Shown here: positions 28,901 to 37,981 of the stretch, in pieces
Numbering within the stretch: the stretch's first letter is position 1
Layout: every line of letters begins with the position of its first letter
NCBI RefSeq assembly: GCF_000611645.1
Contig: NW_014013501.1
Span: forward strand, 1-37,981
DNA from: Monoraphidium neglectum
Lineage: Eukaryota > Chlorophyta > Chlorophyceae > Sphaeropleales > Selenastraceae
DNA length: 37,981 bases
Direction of reading: 5' to 3'
The notes under the pieces: model-generated
Databases searched by the model: none
Told to the model about the DNA's origin: nothing
What the model saw: only the letters and a program-made list of their open reading frames with translations
Program-made: the position numbers and the translations under genes

Positions 28901-31193
28901 CAAGGAGAGGGGGGATTGGCGGGGGTCACCCTGATCAGGCTGCAAGGTGGTGTGAGCTGGGACGGCAGCTGAGACATGCACGGCCGTCGCCTGCGACCCC
29001 TCCAATGGCATGCTCTGCTGCAGCCCTTGACCTACTGGTCCCCTGCATCAGGCCAGTGCCATGTGACCGCTCCCTAGATTGCTGACGCTCGTGCTGGATT
29101 GTTTTGCCATTGATAATCCTGCTCTCTGCTAATCCTATCTTTGCGCTCTGCCCCTGGCCCCTGGCCCGCCGCAGCCCCACGAGCCTGACCATCGCGGGGG
29201 GCGCCACCAAGAGTGAGCTGTGGATGCAGGTGCACGCTGACGTGTCAAACCTGCCACTGCACCTCACAGAGTGAGCCCAGGGGGGGAGGAAGGGGGGCTG
29301 ACAGAAACGTGCTTGGGGTTGCGTGAGGGCTATTCGAGTGAAATACTTTGTGGAAGGAGCGGGCACGGGAGAAGAGGGAGAGGTCCTTGGCAGGGGCGCG
29401 GGGGGGGGGGGGGGAGCAAAAACTGGGAGGACGCGCACTCGCGGCCCCTGCCTGTTTCCTGTGCTGGGCGCCCGCCACACTCACAGGGATACCAGCCCAG
29501 TGCTCACCCTGTCGACCCGCGCTCCACTCCGCAATGCCGCATGTTGCATCACCCGCCCATGAAGGGTGCCCGACGCGCCGGCACTGGGCTGCGCCATCCT
29601 GGCTGCCGTCGCCGCCGGCCTCCACCCCGACATCCCCACTGCCGTCAAGGCCATGGTGCGCGTGTCCCGCACCATCACCCCGGACCCACAGCGCCATGCG
29701 GTCTACAGGCGGCTCTACCAGGAGCGCTACTCAAAGCTCTACCCGGCCCTCAGGCCACTCTTCCACGCCGGCCACGACCACGCACCCACACCAAACGGCG
29801 CCCCTGCAGTCGAGGAGGGCGCCTCGGGACAGTGGGCGGCGGCGGCGGCAGAAGCAGGGGAGGCGGCGCGGCAGGGGCGGCAAGGGGAGGAGGGCGGCGG
29901 GCTGCCGCGGGCCATCGTGTCACCCTCCATCTTGGCGGCGGACTTTGCGTGCCTGGGGGACGAGGTGGAGCGGGTCCTGGCCGCGGGGGCGGACTGGATC
30001 CACGTGGACATGTTTGACGGCGGCGCCATCGCAGGCGGAAACTTCACGATTGGGCCCCCGGTGGTGGCGGCGCTGCGGAAGCGGGCGCCTGGGGCGTTCT
30101 TGGACTGCCACCTCGCGGTGCAGGTGCGCTGGCTGTTGGTTGGGAAGGCTGGGGCTGTTGTGGCAACGGTGAAGGCTTGACGCATCTTCTGCTGGACTCA
30201 CCATCGGTGACGTCCTCTCAGCTGTGTGGACCCCCCCGTCCAGGGCTCTGCGAGGGGAGGGGCTCGGAGCCCCCTCCGCTTGTCATGGATGCACACACTG
30301 TCATGGCCACTGGCGCTCTACAAGCCACCCGCTGCGGCCACCCCAGGATTCCACCGCTGCTTGCGCTGCCTGTTCTTTCCCACACAACCCTAGGACCCAG
30401 CAAAGTATGTGGAGGCGGTAGCTGCCGCAGGTGCCAGCTCGTTCACGTTCCAGATCGAGCCCTTCCTGGACGCACACACTGCCCAGCCAGACGCAGCCAA
30501 GCGCTGCGCAGCGGCAGCTGCCGGTGCCGCGGAGCTGGCGGCTGCGATCCGGGCGCGTGGCATGCGGGCGGCGGTGGCGGTGGCGCCCGCGACGGGTGTG
30601 GAGGTGGTGATGCCGCTGGCGGACGCCGGGGCTGTCGACATGGTGCGGCCGTGCTTTGGGGATGAAGCTTTTGTTCCAGATCCCAGAACTTGTGCTTGCT
30701 TGCCAGGATTCCAGCAGCAAGCTTGCATGCGTTCTTGGCCTGCCGCGCAACTGGCAAGGGTTCATGCAGCTGGCTCCCGCGTTTCTGTGCCACGCACCTT
30801 CATACTCTTTCCTGACCCACCCCATGCACACTCACATACACACACCACACATGCACCCAGGTGCTATTCATGACCGTGAACTGCGGCTTTGGGGGCCAGA
30901 GCTTCCAGGCCCAGGTGCTGGACAAGGTGGCGGCGGCGCGCCGCGCCCACCCTTCCCTGACCATCCAGGTCGACGGCGGCATCAACGCCACAACAGCAGC
31001 ACTGGCCGCCGCTGCCGGCGCCAACGCGGTCGTGGCGGGAACGGCCGTGTTTCTCGCGCCAGAGGGCGCCGCAGCGGCGATTGGGGCGATCCGCGGGGCG
31101 CTGCTTGAGCACCTGCCACGCGCCACCGCTGCGGCACACGCTCACGCAACATTGGCAGCTGTCGAGGGAGCTGGTCCGGCAGCAGTACTCTAG
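25969..31193 (+). CDS. FGGY carbohydrate kinase fused to ribulose-phosphate 3-epimerase
   Basis: Eleven exons join in phase to 809 residues: 25969-26038, 26276-26507, 26742-26922, 27365-27552, 27789-28020, 28283-28417, 28738-28892, 29175-29270, 29565-30123, 30394-30642 and 30861-31193. Residues 1-500 are an FGGY kinase: GVDGGTESLRAGVFDAQG, SVDTTCC, LLWMDMRSA, CEYQDYLNYHLTG, AQGGADAFIG (base Asp about 243), GGATKSELWMQVHADVS, DAPALGCAI. A Gly/Ala/Glu-rich linker spans about 501-543. From 544 on is an RPE barrel: SPSILAADF, HVDMFDG (His576, Asp578), DCHLAV (His612), MTVNCGFGGQ, VDGGI (Asp737). No start or stop separates the two: exon 9 spans the join. Pentulose phosphorylation then epimerisation to xylulose 5-phosphate is inferred; D-ribulose is the simplest substrate. 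No transit peptide is evident. The exon 9 acceptor is weak. Confidence 0.9.
27303..27351. repeat. Telomere-like 7-bp tandem repeat in intron
   Basis: Six tandem 7-bp units, mostly CCCTGAA, with CCCCGAA and CTCTGAA variants, then CCCTACC. The unit is one base from the plant and algal telomere unit CCCTAAA. It sits just before the acceptor of exon 4 of the kinase-epimerase gene. Confidence 0.85.
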
Positions 31194-31926
31194 ATGGGTG
31201 CAGAGTCACGCTTTGCAGCTGGTTGGAGACGTGCCTCACCACCCTCCCCCCAATTCCAAAACTTTAGTGCAAGGGCTACGGTATTAATCAATACCGACCA
31301 TGTCGCCTTTATCATCTTGCAATCATGAAGCAGTCTTAAGCTGAACATGTATTCATCGGATGTCCAACCTGATAAGTGTTGAGCCTCTGCGTCACATGCA
31401 AACACCTGGATCCATTGGTTGCATCGACACAAGATGCCAACGGCAGCACTGCATGAGGCCTGCCGGCTTTGTCACGTCAAGGGAGTGCAGCACCTGAATT
31501 GCAAAAACACTAATCTGGCTCCGCGCAGGCCCCCTGCTCCCTTTCGTCCCAGACTGCGGCACCCGCGGCCACCTCTGACACAGCAACACCCAAGCGGTTT
31601 AACTCCACCTCCATGGTGGATCCCCATGGTCGCTTTGGTCGGTGCAATCGTGCAGGCAGTAGTACGCGCGCAAACGTGCATTCCTCCCACATGCACAGAC
31701 GCTGAAGACACATCGGATAGCGGTCTGCATTGCTGTTGCATTAACTCTCAAGGTTGTTTGTCCAGGGTTGAGGGGTCATGGGGCATAGCCAACTGGTGTC
31801 GGGGCAGCCTCGTTGCCAACAATCGACCCAAGAACGCCCAGTTGTTGCCACAGAAACTCAGCACTGATTGCACTGCATAGGCGCCTGTGATGCGAAGGCG
31901 TCGGGCTCGTGGCTGCCACTGCCATA
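31194..31926. other. Intergenic downstream of kinase-epimerase gene
   Basis: About 730 bp carrying the 3' UTR of the fusion gene and spacer up to the MITE. I see no supported coding exon and no further structure. Confidence 0.4.
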
Positions 31927-32571
31927 TGAGGAGGTGGGGGGAATTTGGACAGTGGGGCAAATCGGACACTTCTTCTAGGAGGCTTCTTTGTTGATACACT
32001 TCATATATGTGTAAGAACATGATTTTAGGCATCCACTGAACGCTCGTATAGTAACGTTAGAGGCTCCTGCTCGCGTCCTCTCCGCGGTGATCACGTCCAA
32101 CACCCGCGCATCCAGAATAGGAGCCGGCAGGGCTCCGCCCGACTTCTGCTGTCATATTTAGGATTATTAGATCCCTAAAGCGCGCGGCCGGCCAACCAGA
32201 CCTTGCATGCCCGATCCGCCCCAAGCTCTGGTCACAGCTTGTGCTGCGGGCAGCAGCAGCGGGGCGATTTGGACACTTGGAAAGGGCCTTCACATAGTGA
32301 TTCAAGGGTTGTAATGGTAATGAAAAACATGTTAAACACGTTCTAAGCCATCAGAAGCTCGTAAAGCGCCATGTTCGCGAACTGTCCGAATTGCCCCGAG
32401 CTGCGCTGCAGCTACCGTGAAGCGATCTCAGCATACACGCCACGAGCGTGTATGCACTCCTATCAGAAACCAAGGCTTGGTTTAATAAAACAGTTCATGC
32501 AGGCTACAGGCCGTGAGAGCCCCTCAGTCGTGAGAAAGCACCCCACTGTCCGAATTGCCCCCACCTCCTCA
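31927..32571. mobile_element. Non-autonomous DNA transposon (MITE) with 31-bp TIRs and TA duplication
   Basis: The left end (31927-31957, starting TGAGGAGGTGGGGGGAATTT) and right end (32541-32571) are inverted copies matching at 29 of 31 positions. Each end is flanked by TA, as expected for a TA target duplication of Tc1/mariner-like (or other TA-inserting) elements. The 645-bp interior has no transposase frame. A 15-bp motif, consensus GGGGCRAWTYGGACA, occurs five times: 31937-31951, 31954-31968 and 32261-32275 on the plus strand, 32383-32397 and 32547-32561 on the minus strand. Such subterminal repeats often serve as transposase contacts. The interior is more AT-rich than its neighbourhood. 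The superfamily is uncertain. Confidence 0.8.
32431..32455. repeat. Perfect 10-bp hairpin inside the MITE
   Basis: GCATACACGC and GCGTGTATGC are exact reverse complements around CACGA. It is internal to the transposon and separate from its terminal repeats. Confidence 0.8.
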
Positions 32572-32786
32572 TACTGAAGGCTGAGCCAGCACATGCATTG
32601 CCAGCGTCGCAGTCAGCGTTTGCTCAAACTTCCAGTACCCAAGGGATGCGGCAATGTCATGGCCAGTGCTTTGGAGCGTAACATTTTGGCCATAATATAC
32701 CGCATAAAACAATTCAAATGACTAAACAGACCCGCGCCAGGTGATCTAAGAAGCGGTTCAATACAAAGAGGGAGAGAGCATAACGG

Positions 32787-33999
32787 ATGCCACCGCAGTC
32801 AGAATCTGAGGAAGGTGTACTGCCGATGCAGCACTTGCCACGCAACGTGCTCGACGCGCCGGCGCAAGGGTGCGTGAGCGGCGCTTGCTTGCCGCGCTGC
32901 ACCCTGCATGCCATGGCACTGTTCGGCTGGCAAACTTTGGCAGTGCGACCTGCAGACAGCTGCAAGTCAGCCTGCAGACATCAGGGCATGCAGATATTTG
33001 CAACCGCAGCTGCTCAGGAATCCCGCCAGCTCGCCATCTTGATACCATGCGCTCACGTAACCGCACGCGTCCAGGCCCGACTGGGGCGCCGCGCTGGGCA
33101 ACGCAGAGAACGCCAAGCTGGCTGTGGCTGCGCTGCGCGACATGCTGGGCGATGCGGTGTTCCTGGACGAGGAGGCGTTCGCAGGGGCGGCCACCATGCA
33201 GCTCTACCAGCAGCGGTTGCAGGTGAGCACACCTATTTGGGCAATGGGTGCGCGTGAGGAACGCGCAATGTTGGGGGCCAAGAACAGGCCTATGCCGCGA
33301 CAAGTTGGCGCAACGGCATTGCTGAACACGTGCTCGTGCTGCAGCTGTGGCCCCAGAGGTCTGGTCGGGCGAGGGGGTCAGCCGGGTGCGACAGTCGCAG
33401 CGGTCCTGTTCCTTCCTCAGTTCCAGGAGCGGGTGGGATGGGGATTCCTGAAGCTCTTTTCGTACGCACACGCGCAGGCGCAAGTGCGCCGCATGCGTGA
33501 GCTGGAGGCCGTGGCCGAGGCGCTGCGCGCGGAGGTGTCCATGAAGGACGAGGCCCTGGCAGCTGCGCGGGACAGCGTGGAGGCGGCCAACACGCGCGTG
33601 CGGGATATGCAGGGGGAGCTGGACGCCAACGCGGCGGTGTTTGAGCTGCGTGAGTGGCGGCCACCGGGCTGGGGCCACGCGTGCGCAGCGGTTTACCTCC
33701 AGCAAGGCACTACAGGTTGCGTTGGCGGCGCGGCAGTCACCTCGTAGCAACACATGTGCTGTTTGCCGTGTCAGCAGCAGCCATCGTGTAGCCCTTGCGG
33801 TGCGGCCCTGAACCCCTGAACCCACTGACCCCCCGCCCTCCCAGACTATCGCGAGATCATGCTCAAGAATGAGGAGATAGAGCGCCTCAAAGCCGTCATA
33901 GAGGGCCTGGGAGGAGGAGGGGGGGACGTGGGGGCGGGCCGCAGCGTCGTGTTTGGCAGCAGCGGCGGCGGCGGTGGGCCCGGGCCCTCGTGGTTGTGA
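32787..33999 (+). CDS. Small coiled-coil protein of unknown function
   Basis: Four exons, 32787-32869, 33075-33222, 33478-33649 and 33845-33999, join in phase to 185 residues. It begins MPPQSESEEGVLPMQHLPRN, continues with PDWGAALGNAENAKLAVAAL and a helical region, then heptad-rich sequence from about residue 78 to 152 (QAQVRRMRELEAVAEALRAE, KDEALAAARDSVEAA, HYREIMLKNEEIERLKAVIE). The tail is Gly/Ser-rich and ends GPSWL. Leu/Ala at a and d positions with charged flanks points to a parallel coiled coil. There is no signal peptide, membrane helix or enzyme motif. I do not recognise the family; a scaffold or cytoskeletal role is only a guess. The start is the first ATG of the only upstream exon that fits in phase; it lies 216 bp after the MITE. 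Confidence 0.72.
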
Positions 34000-34700
34000 G
34001 CGATGAAAGGCGGAGGCTGCGCGGCTGCTTTCTGACCCAGTGTTTGTCATGGTATTTGCTGTTGCCTTCTGGCACCATACTGGTGTGATGACCCTGCTGT
34101 GCTCTTCTCGTCTCACTGCTGGTGATGTGTTGTTTCTCCTTCAGGACTTTGAATCATGACTTTTTTTCAGCTCGTGTGATTTGTGGTGGAACCATTGCTG
34201 TGTCGTCTCATTTGATCCGCCATTACTTCTGACAATGTTTGTCAGCACATGTTTTGTGCCTAGTCAATGGTCGCCTGCCATACCAATCTGGTCACTACAT
34301 GCGTTTGACTGACAGCTGGCAACAGGCCGCTGTTTTACACGGGGCACGTCCCCACACTGCCAGGTCCAAAGGCAGTCAGAGAGTAACTTATGATCCTTAT
34401 ACTCGCCAACACAGTTCACATCATAGCACTTCCAAGACGCACCATGCATGAATGCTGCTGCTTCATGGCAAGCACTTCCAAGCAGCAAGATGAAACAGCA
34501 CTCAGCAGTGCAATTGCTGCACGCCAGAGCAGCAGAGTGCCAAATACAAAGCACAACATCTGCCGCCTACTGCCAGGCACCGCCAAGCAGCCAAACAAAG
34601 TCGTGCGGGGCGAGCAGATAATGTGGACAGCCCCTGTGCTGTGGCCGTTGATGCCGCGGTCGTGCCGGTCCGGCAACAGCCGCGCCCCTGGCTCCGCCAA
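34000..34700. other. Convergent 3' intergenic region
   Basis: About 700 bp between the stop codons of the coiled-coil gene (+) and LSm5 (-). It is AT-richer than the genes, with no supported exon. TTACA at about 34335 gives a minus-strand TGTAA that could end the LSm5 transcript. Confidence 0.4.
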
Positions 34701-34991
34701 TCAAGCGAGGTCGTCCGGCTGCCCGCCCGGCACGAGCACGGCGATGTTGTTGCCGTTGAGCAGGATGGTGTCGAGGCGGTTGATGATGCGGCCCTCTGGC
34801 GTGATCTCGATCTCCGCGACATCCTCCAGCACCATGTTCACGTACACGTCAAAGCCGCGCAGGGTGCCCACAATCTCCTTGTCGCCCTTCATGATCACCC
34901 AGATGCGAGACCCGATGCAGCGGTCGATGAGCTCGCTGGGCAACAGGTGAGACGGGTTGGCTGCAGGGGGGCCGCGTTTTTGGGCGATCAT
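34701..34991 (-). CDS. LSM5: U6 snRNA-associated Sm-like protein LSm5
   Basis: A single uninterrupted frame of 96 residues reads [60 protein letters not shown] and [18 protein letters not shown]. These are the Sm1 ([17 protein letters not shown]) and Sm2 (ILLNGNNI) motifs of LSm5. LSm5 is part of the LSm2-8 ring that binds the U6 snRNA 3' tail in the nucleus and of the LSm1-7 ring in cytoplasmic mRNA decay. The first ten residues ([10 protein letters not shown]) are not conserved. The ATG at 34991 is taken because the frame is open, but CCCTGCAG just before NPSH could be an acceptor, in which case a short first exon lies upstream. Confidence 0.94.
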   Translation of the reverse strand: MIAQKRGPPAANPSHLLPSELIDRCIGSRIWVIMKGDKEIVGTLRGFDVYVNMVLEDVAEIEITPEGRIINRLDTILLNGNNIAVLVPGGQPDDLA

Positions 34992-35510
34992 CCTGGCGCG
35001 CTGCCGACGCTGCCGACGCCACTGACGCCCGCCGCTGCTGCTAGGGTGAGCTTGGGGCTACCAGCTGTGAGTGCTGTTTCAGATGCTGCAGCGGCTGCCT
35101 ACAGGAGGGCGCTGCACCTAGAGAACGCACGTCGCCGCCTGATGCGCACTCGCCGCCTTGCGCACTCAGCTGTGCTTGGAGCAACTGGATGAAAGCAGCG
35201 TGTGCGGTCGGGGCGACACGCTAAACTGCAATAGTTACACGTATTGAGATTTCGCAAGGAGTGCTCAGTCTGAGGGAGCGTCAAGTCAGATCAGTTCACA
35301 GTGATCTGGTCCCGAGCTGTGAGGTCCCCTAGGAGGTGGCATACATTACATGGCATTTGATACGGCCCATATTACTGCAGTCTTTTTTATGGTCATGTTT
35401 TATCTCTTACGCGACCCTGTCTTGCTGTAGAGCAGCTTGGACGGTAGGAGTGGTGACAACGCGGGCAAGGCCGCCACCACCGCACCATTGTACTAATAAA
35501 TAGATTTGAA
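34992..35510. other. Bidirectional promoter region between LSm5 and GH5 genes
   Basis: 520 bp between divergently transcribed genes. It carries a GCTGCCGAC direct repeat just upstream of the LSm5 start and an AATAAATA stretch directly before the GH5 start, too close to the ATG to be a normal TATA box. No coding exon is supported, apart from a possible short first LSm5 exon. Confidence 0.4.
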
Positions 35511-37121
35511 ATGCGTTGTGTGGACGTGCTGGTGCTGGTACTGGCCCTGGCAGGCCTGTCGATGGCAGGTGTGGCCGTCCCGCGCATCGCAGAGTTCGAA
35601 CTGCCCGTAAGGGCCCTGATTGTCTTGGCTGTGGTAAGGTTTTACTCTCTGCACCCAAGCACACCCGGCCATGCAGGCGCAGCGGCGGTAAAAAGCGGGG
35701 GCGCCTCCTGCTCCTGCTCGTGCCGCTTCGCTGCCCCACCAACCGCCTGCAGCTGCCGAAAAGATATCTGTGAAGGGCAACCAGTTGGTCAATGAGAAGG
35801 GGCAGCCGCTGAAACTGCGCGGAATCAACTACTTCGGGTGCGGTGGTTTCTATTGGATGCCTTGCATAAAAACTCGTTCGAGTTTTTATGCAGGAGCAGT
35901 GCAGCGCATTGTGTGTCTCGGCCGGTGCATGAGCAGGTTGAATTGGCAGCTTTCCAGCCCCAAATCGGCTGGGAGGCTGACCCCACCTGCGGCTCTGCGT
36001 CCTGCTGCAGGTTCAACAACGGTCAGACCATGGTGGATGGCCTCTGGGCAGGGGACACCAGCTTGACCAAGGACTTCTCCACGCAGGCGAGGAGTGCCTA
36101 CTGCCAGTTGACGGCCTCCTGCCAGCCCAACCCCTGCTGCCGCCGGGATGGAAATCTCCCGCCACTCTGCCTTGAAAGCTTGCCGTGCCAAGCACCCCAC
36201 CTCTCCGTGGTACGTGCATGGCACGGCGCCCCCTGCCACGTCAGCCTCCAACTTCGGCCCCAACACCCACGTGACCCGCCAGGTGTACCGTATGCAGCTG
36301 CTGGGGTTCAATGCGGTGCGGCTGCCCTTCTCCTTCAAGGACTTTAACCTAAAGGGGCGCACCGACTACATCTGGTGCCGCGAGGCCTCGGCCTCTGAGA
36401 TCCGCAGGACCGTGTCGCCGCCAGGCTTCGTCCCCTGGTCGAAGCCGCTGCCACCGCCGCGGGCGCCGCTGCTGGTGGGCGGGGGCCGCTGCAACATCGG
36501 CATGCCCAACAATGTGTTTGACCGGTTCCTGTGGGTCATCAACTACTTTGCCAAGGCCGGGTTCAAGGTGGGCAGCAGCAGGAGCGGTCTGAGGAGGCCG
36601 CGGTGGCGTACAGGATGGCGTTGCATCGCGCCACAGAGAGGCCACGGCAGGTGCAACTGACGGTGGTTCTGGAACAGAACCAGTCTATCAGATCTGTGCT
36701 GCCAGTCGAGCAGATGTTGGAGGCTACACGCACACCGTCACCTGCGCTCCACCCCCGGGGGCTTGCAGGAAGATCTGGGTGAGGGCCGGGCGCTCACTCG
36801 CATCCAAGTGCCCCTCAACGCGCTCTCAACAGATCGTGATTGACAACCACGTTTGGCTGGAGGACCCCACCGCCTACGAGAACCCTAAGCTGTGGGTTGA
36901 CTCCTGGCAGAAGCTGGCCGCAGCTGTCAGCAAGGTGGGCTTTGGTGCTGCGACAGGGCTGGTGCTTGTTTGAATTTGGTGTGTGCTAGGGTTGGCATTC
37001 ATGAATTCAACCGCAGCAACAGGTAATGCGTGCTTATATCGGTGTGCAGGCAGGCAGCGCTCGTGCTCACGCGCGCTCATGCACCCAATCACTCCCACAC
37101 GCGCGCACACACACTTGAGCG

Positions 37122-37161
<40 letters not shown>

Positions 37162-37981
37162 CGCGTGTGCGTGCGCACACACACATCGGCAGGATCCCAT
37201 CTCACGTGGTGTGGTGATGTACGACCTGGTCAACGAGCCCGACAACAAGCGCATCTTCTGGACCGAGCGCAAGGGGCGGCCCTCCCTGGCCAAGCTGTAC
37301 TTTGATGCAATGGACGCCATCCAGAGGGTCCAGCCGGACGCCATATTCGTACTGGAGGCAAGCATGGCTCTTTGGGGGGTGCGGAAGGGGCATGGGCGCG
37401 GAGGGCGGGAGTGCTGCAGCTGACCGGGGCCACGAGGAACGGGAACAGCGCTGGGAGCTGGGGGGGGGGGCACGAGCAGCGGCTGGTACCATGCATGCGT
37501 TCGGCCGGAGCACCAGCAGCGTAAGCATAATCTGGTTACCACGTTGGCACACATGCACCGCCCTCCCGTCCGCCCTAGTAGGAATTTATCTCTTGCCCCA
37601 ACCCCATTTCAATGCCAATAGGGGACCGGCCAGATCGGCTATGGGATTCCCTCTGGTGATGGCTTTGTGACGGAGGGGGGCGTCATCAAACGCTTCCAGA
37701 ACAAAAACATATGCACCACACGGTACTGCCTCACAGGTGGGCAGCCAATGTGGTTGGGTGGTGAAAGGTCGCGCGCAAGACTCCAGTACCCGGTTTCCTC
37801 AGCAAGCCATGCGCAAATCAGCAGCACCTGTAGCAGAACTCTCCAGGTACCCAGCCAGCCTGGCTGCCCGGCTGCAACACGTTTTGAAGCCCCTGTTCGT
37901 CATCCATGTGGCCCTTGCGTCCCGTCAAATCAGAGTAAGGCTCCACCCTCCCCCCTCTCTGTCACCCGACCCGTGCCACTC
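35511..37981 (+). CDS. Secreted GH5 endoglucanase-like protein, 3' end beyond window
   Basis: Predicted exons: 35511-35606, 35764-35837, 36011-36086, 36283-36567, 36833-36934, 37193-37357 and 37622-37736; the rest is outside or unresolved. The leader MRCVDVLVLVLALAGLSMAG is a signal peptide. Then come KLRGINYFG with FNNGQTMVDGLWAGDTSLTK, LLGFNAVRLPFSFKDFN, IASAS-like REASASEIRRTVSPPG, VFDRFLWVINYFAKAGFK, IVIDNHVWLEDP, VVMYDLVNEPD (the GH5 acid/base Glu in NEP), IFVLE and GTGQIGYGIPSGDGFVTEGG. The order fits GH5 cellulases of algae. The nucleophile Glu should lie downstream of the window. It would cut beta-1,4-glucan outside the cell. Two introns, after exons 3 and 6, appear to use GC donors (CAG then GCGAGG, GAG then GCAAGC). 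GT alternatives exist but would insert unconserved residues. Confidence 0.88.
35863..35892. repeat. Perfect 14-bp inverted repeat with 2-nt loop in GH5 intron 2
   Basis: The arm TGCATAAAAACTCG (35863-35876) is exactly repeated in inverse after TT (35877-35878). It is AT-rich in a GC-rich setting and lies 26 nt after the GH5 exon 2 donor. It could extrude as a cruciform in DNA or form a hairpin in the intron RNA. Confidence 0.85.
37097..37187. repeat. CA/CG alternating microsatellite in GH5 intron 5
   Basis: About 90 bp of nearly unbroken alternating purine-pyrimidine sequence, with a pure CA run of about 15 units followed by TGCGCGTGTGCG units, ends just before the exon 6 acceptor. It is a Z-DNA-type tract and replaces the usual polypyrimidine tract there. 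Confidence 0.85.

Noticed and set aside
29395..29416. G homopolymer runs (also near 20330, 20552 and 37462) as quadruplex elements
   Set aside because: They are single long runs in introns, where sequencing error or slippage is likelier than a conserved structure.
32758..34116. 452-codon open frame on the minus strand
   Set aside because: It overlaps the plus-strand coiled-coil exons in antisense, has no family features, and owes its length to GC-rich composition lacking stop codons.

Overview
The window is a GC-rich nuclear segment of a photosynthetic eukaryote, most likely a chlorophyte green alga and plausibly a trebouxiophyte. The evidence is dense, short, phase-compatible GT-AG introns, a carotenoid-isomerase-like gene, plant-type 40S protein eS10 and LSm5, and secreted proteins with Ser-Pro linkers. 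The genus assignment is inference; no marker here fixes it. All gene models below were assembled by hand, joining exons at splice sites with matching reading phase, so exon edges are predictions.

Layout. 220-1787 (+): 3' part of a carotenoid isomerase (CRTISO)-like flavoprotein. 2775-3951 (-): small secreted protein with an Apple/PAN-like cysteine pattern. 5097-6265 (-): 40S ribosomal protein eS10, three exons. 6795-9407 (-): 755-residue protein of unknown function with a long polyglutamine tract, possible OB folds and a CxxCCxxC knuckle. 10936-18626 (+): large multi-exon type I membrane protein with a REJ/PKD-like ectodomain. 19583-23785 (+): secreted GH1 beta-glucosidase, 12 exons, 485 residues. 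25969-31193 (+): an 809-residue fusion of an FGGY sugar kinase and ribulose-phosphate 3-epimerase. 31927-32571: a 645-bp non-autonomous DNA transposon (MITE) with 31-bp inverted ends and TA target duplication. 32787-33999 (+): small coiled-coil protein. 34701-34991 (-): LSm5. 35511 to the window edge (+): secreted GH5 endoglucanase-like protein, cut off by the window end.

How genes relate. These are mostly independent nuclear genes with their own promoters. Three concern carbohydrate use: a secreted GH5 endoglucanase and a secreted GH1 beta-glucosidase could act in sequence on beta-1,4-glucan, and the kinase-epimerase fusion could route a free pentulose into the pentose phosphate pathway. Their proximity is suggestive, not proof of co-regulation.

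The strongest items for a second look are the kinase-epimerase fusion, the MITE with its repeated 15-bp motif, the polyQ protein of unknown function, the REJ-like receptor, and two apparent GC-AG introns in the GH5 gene.
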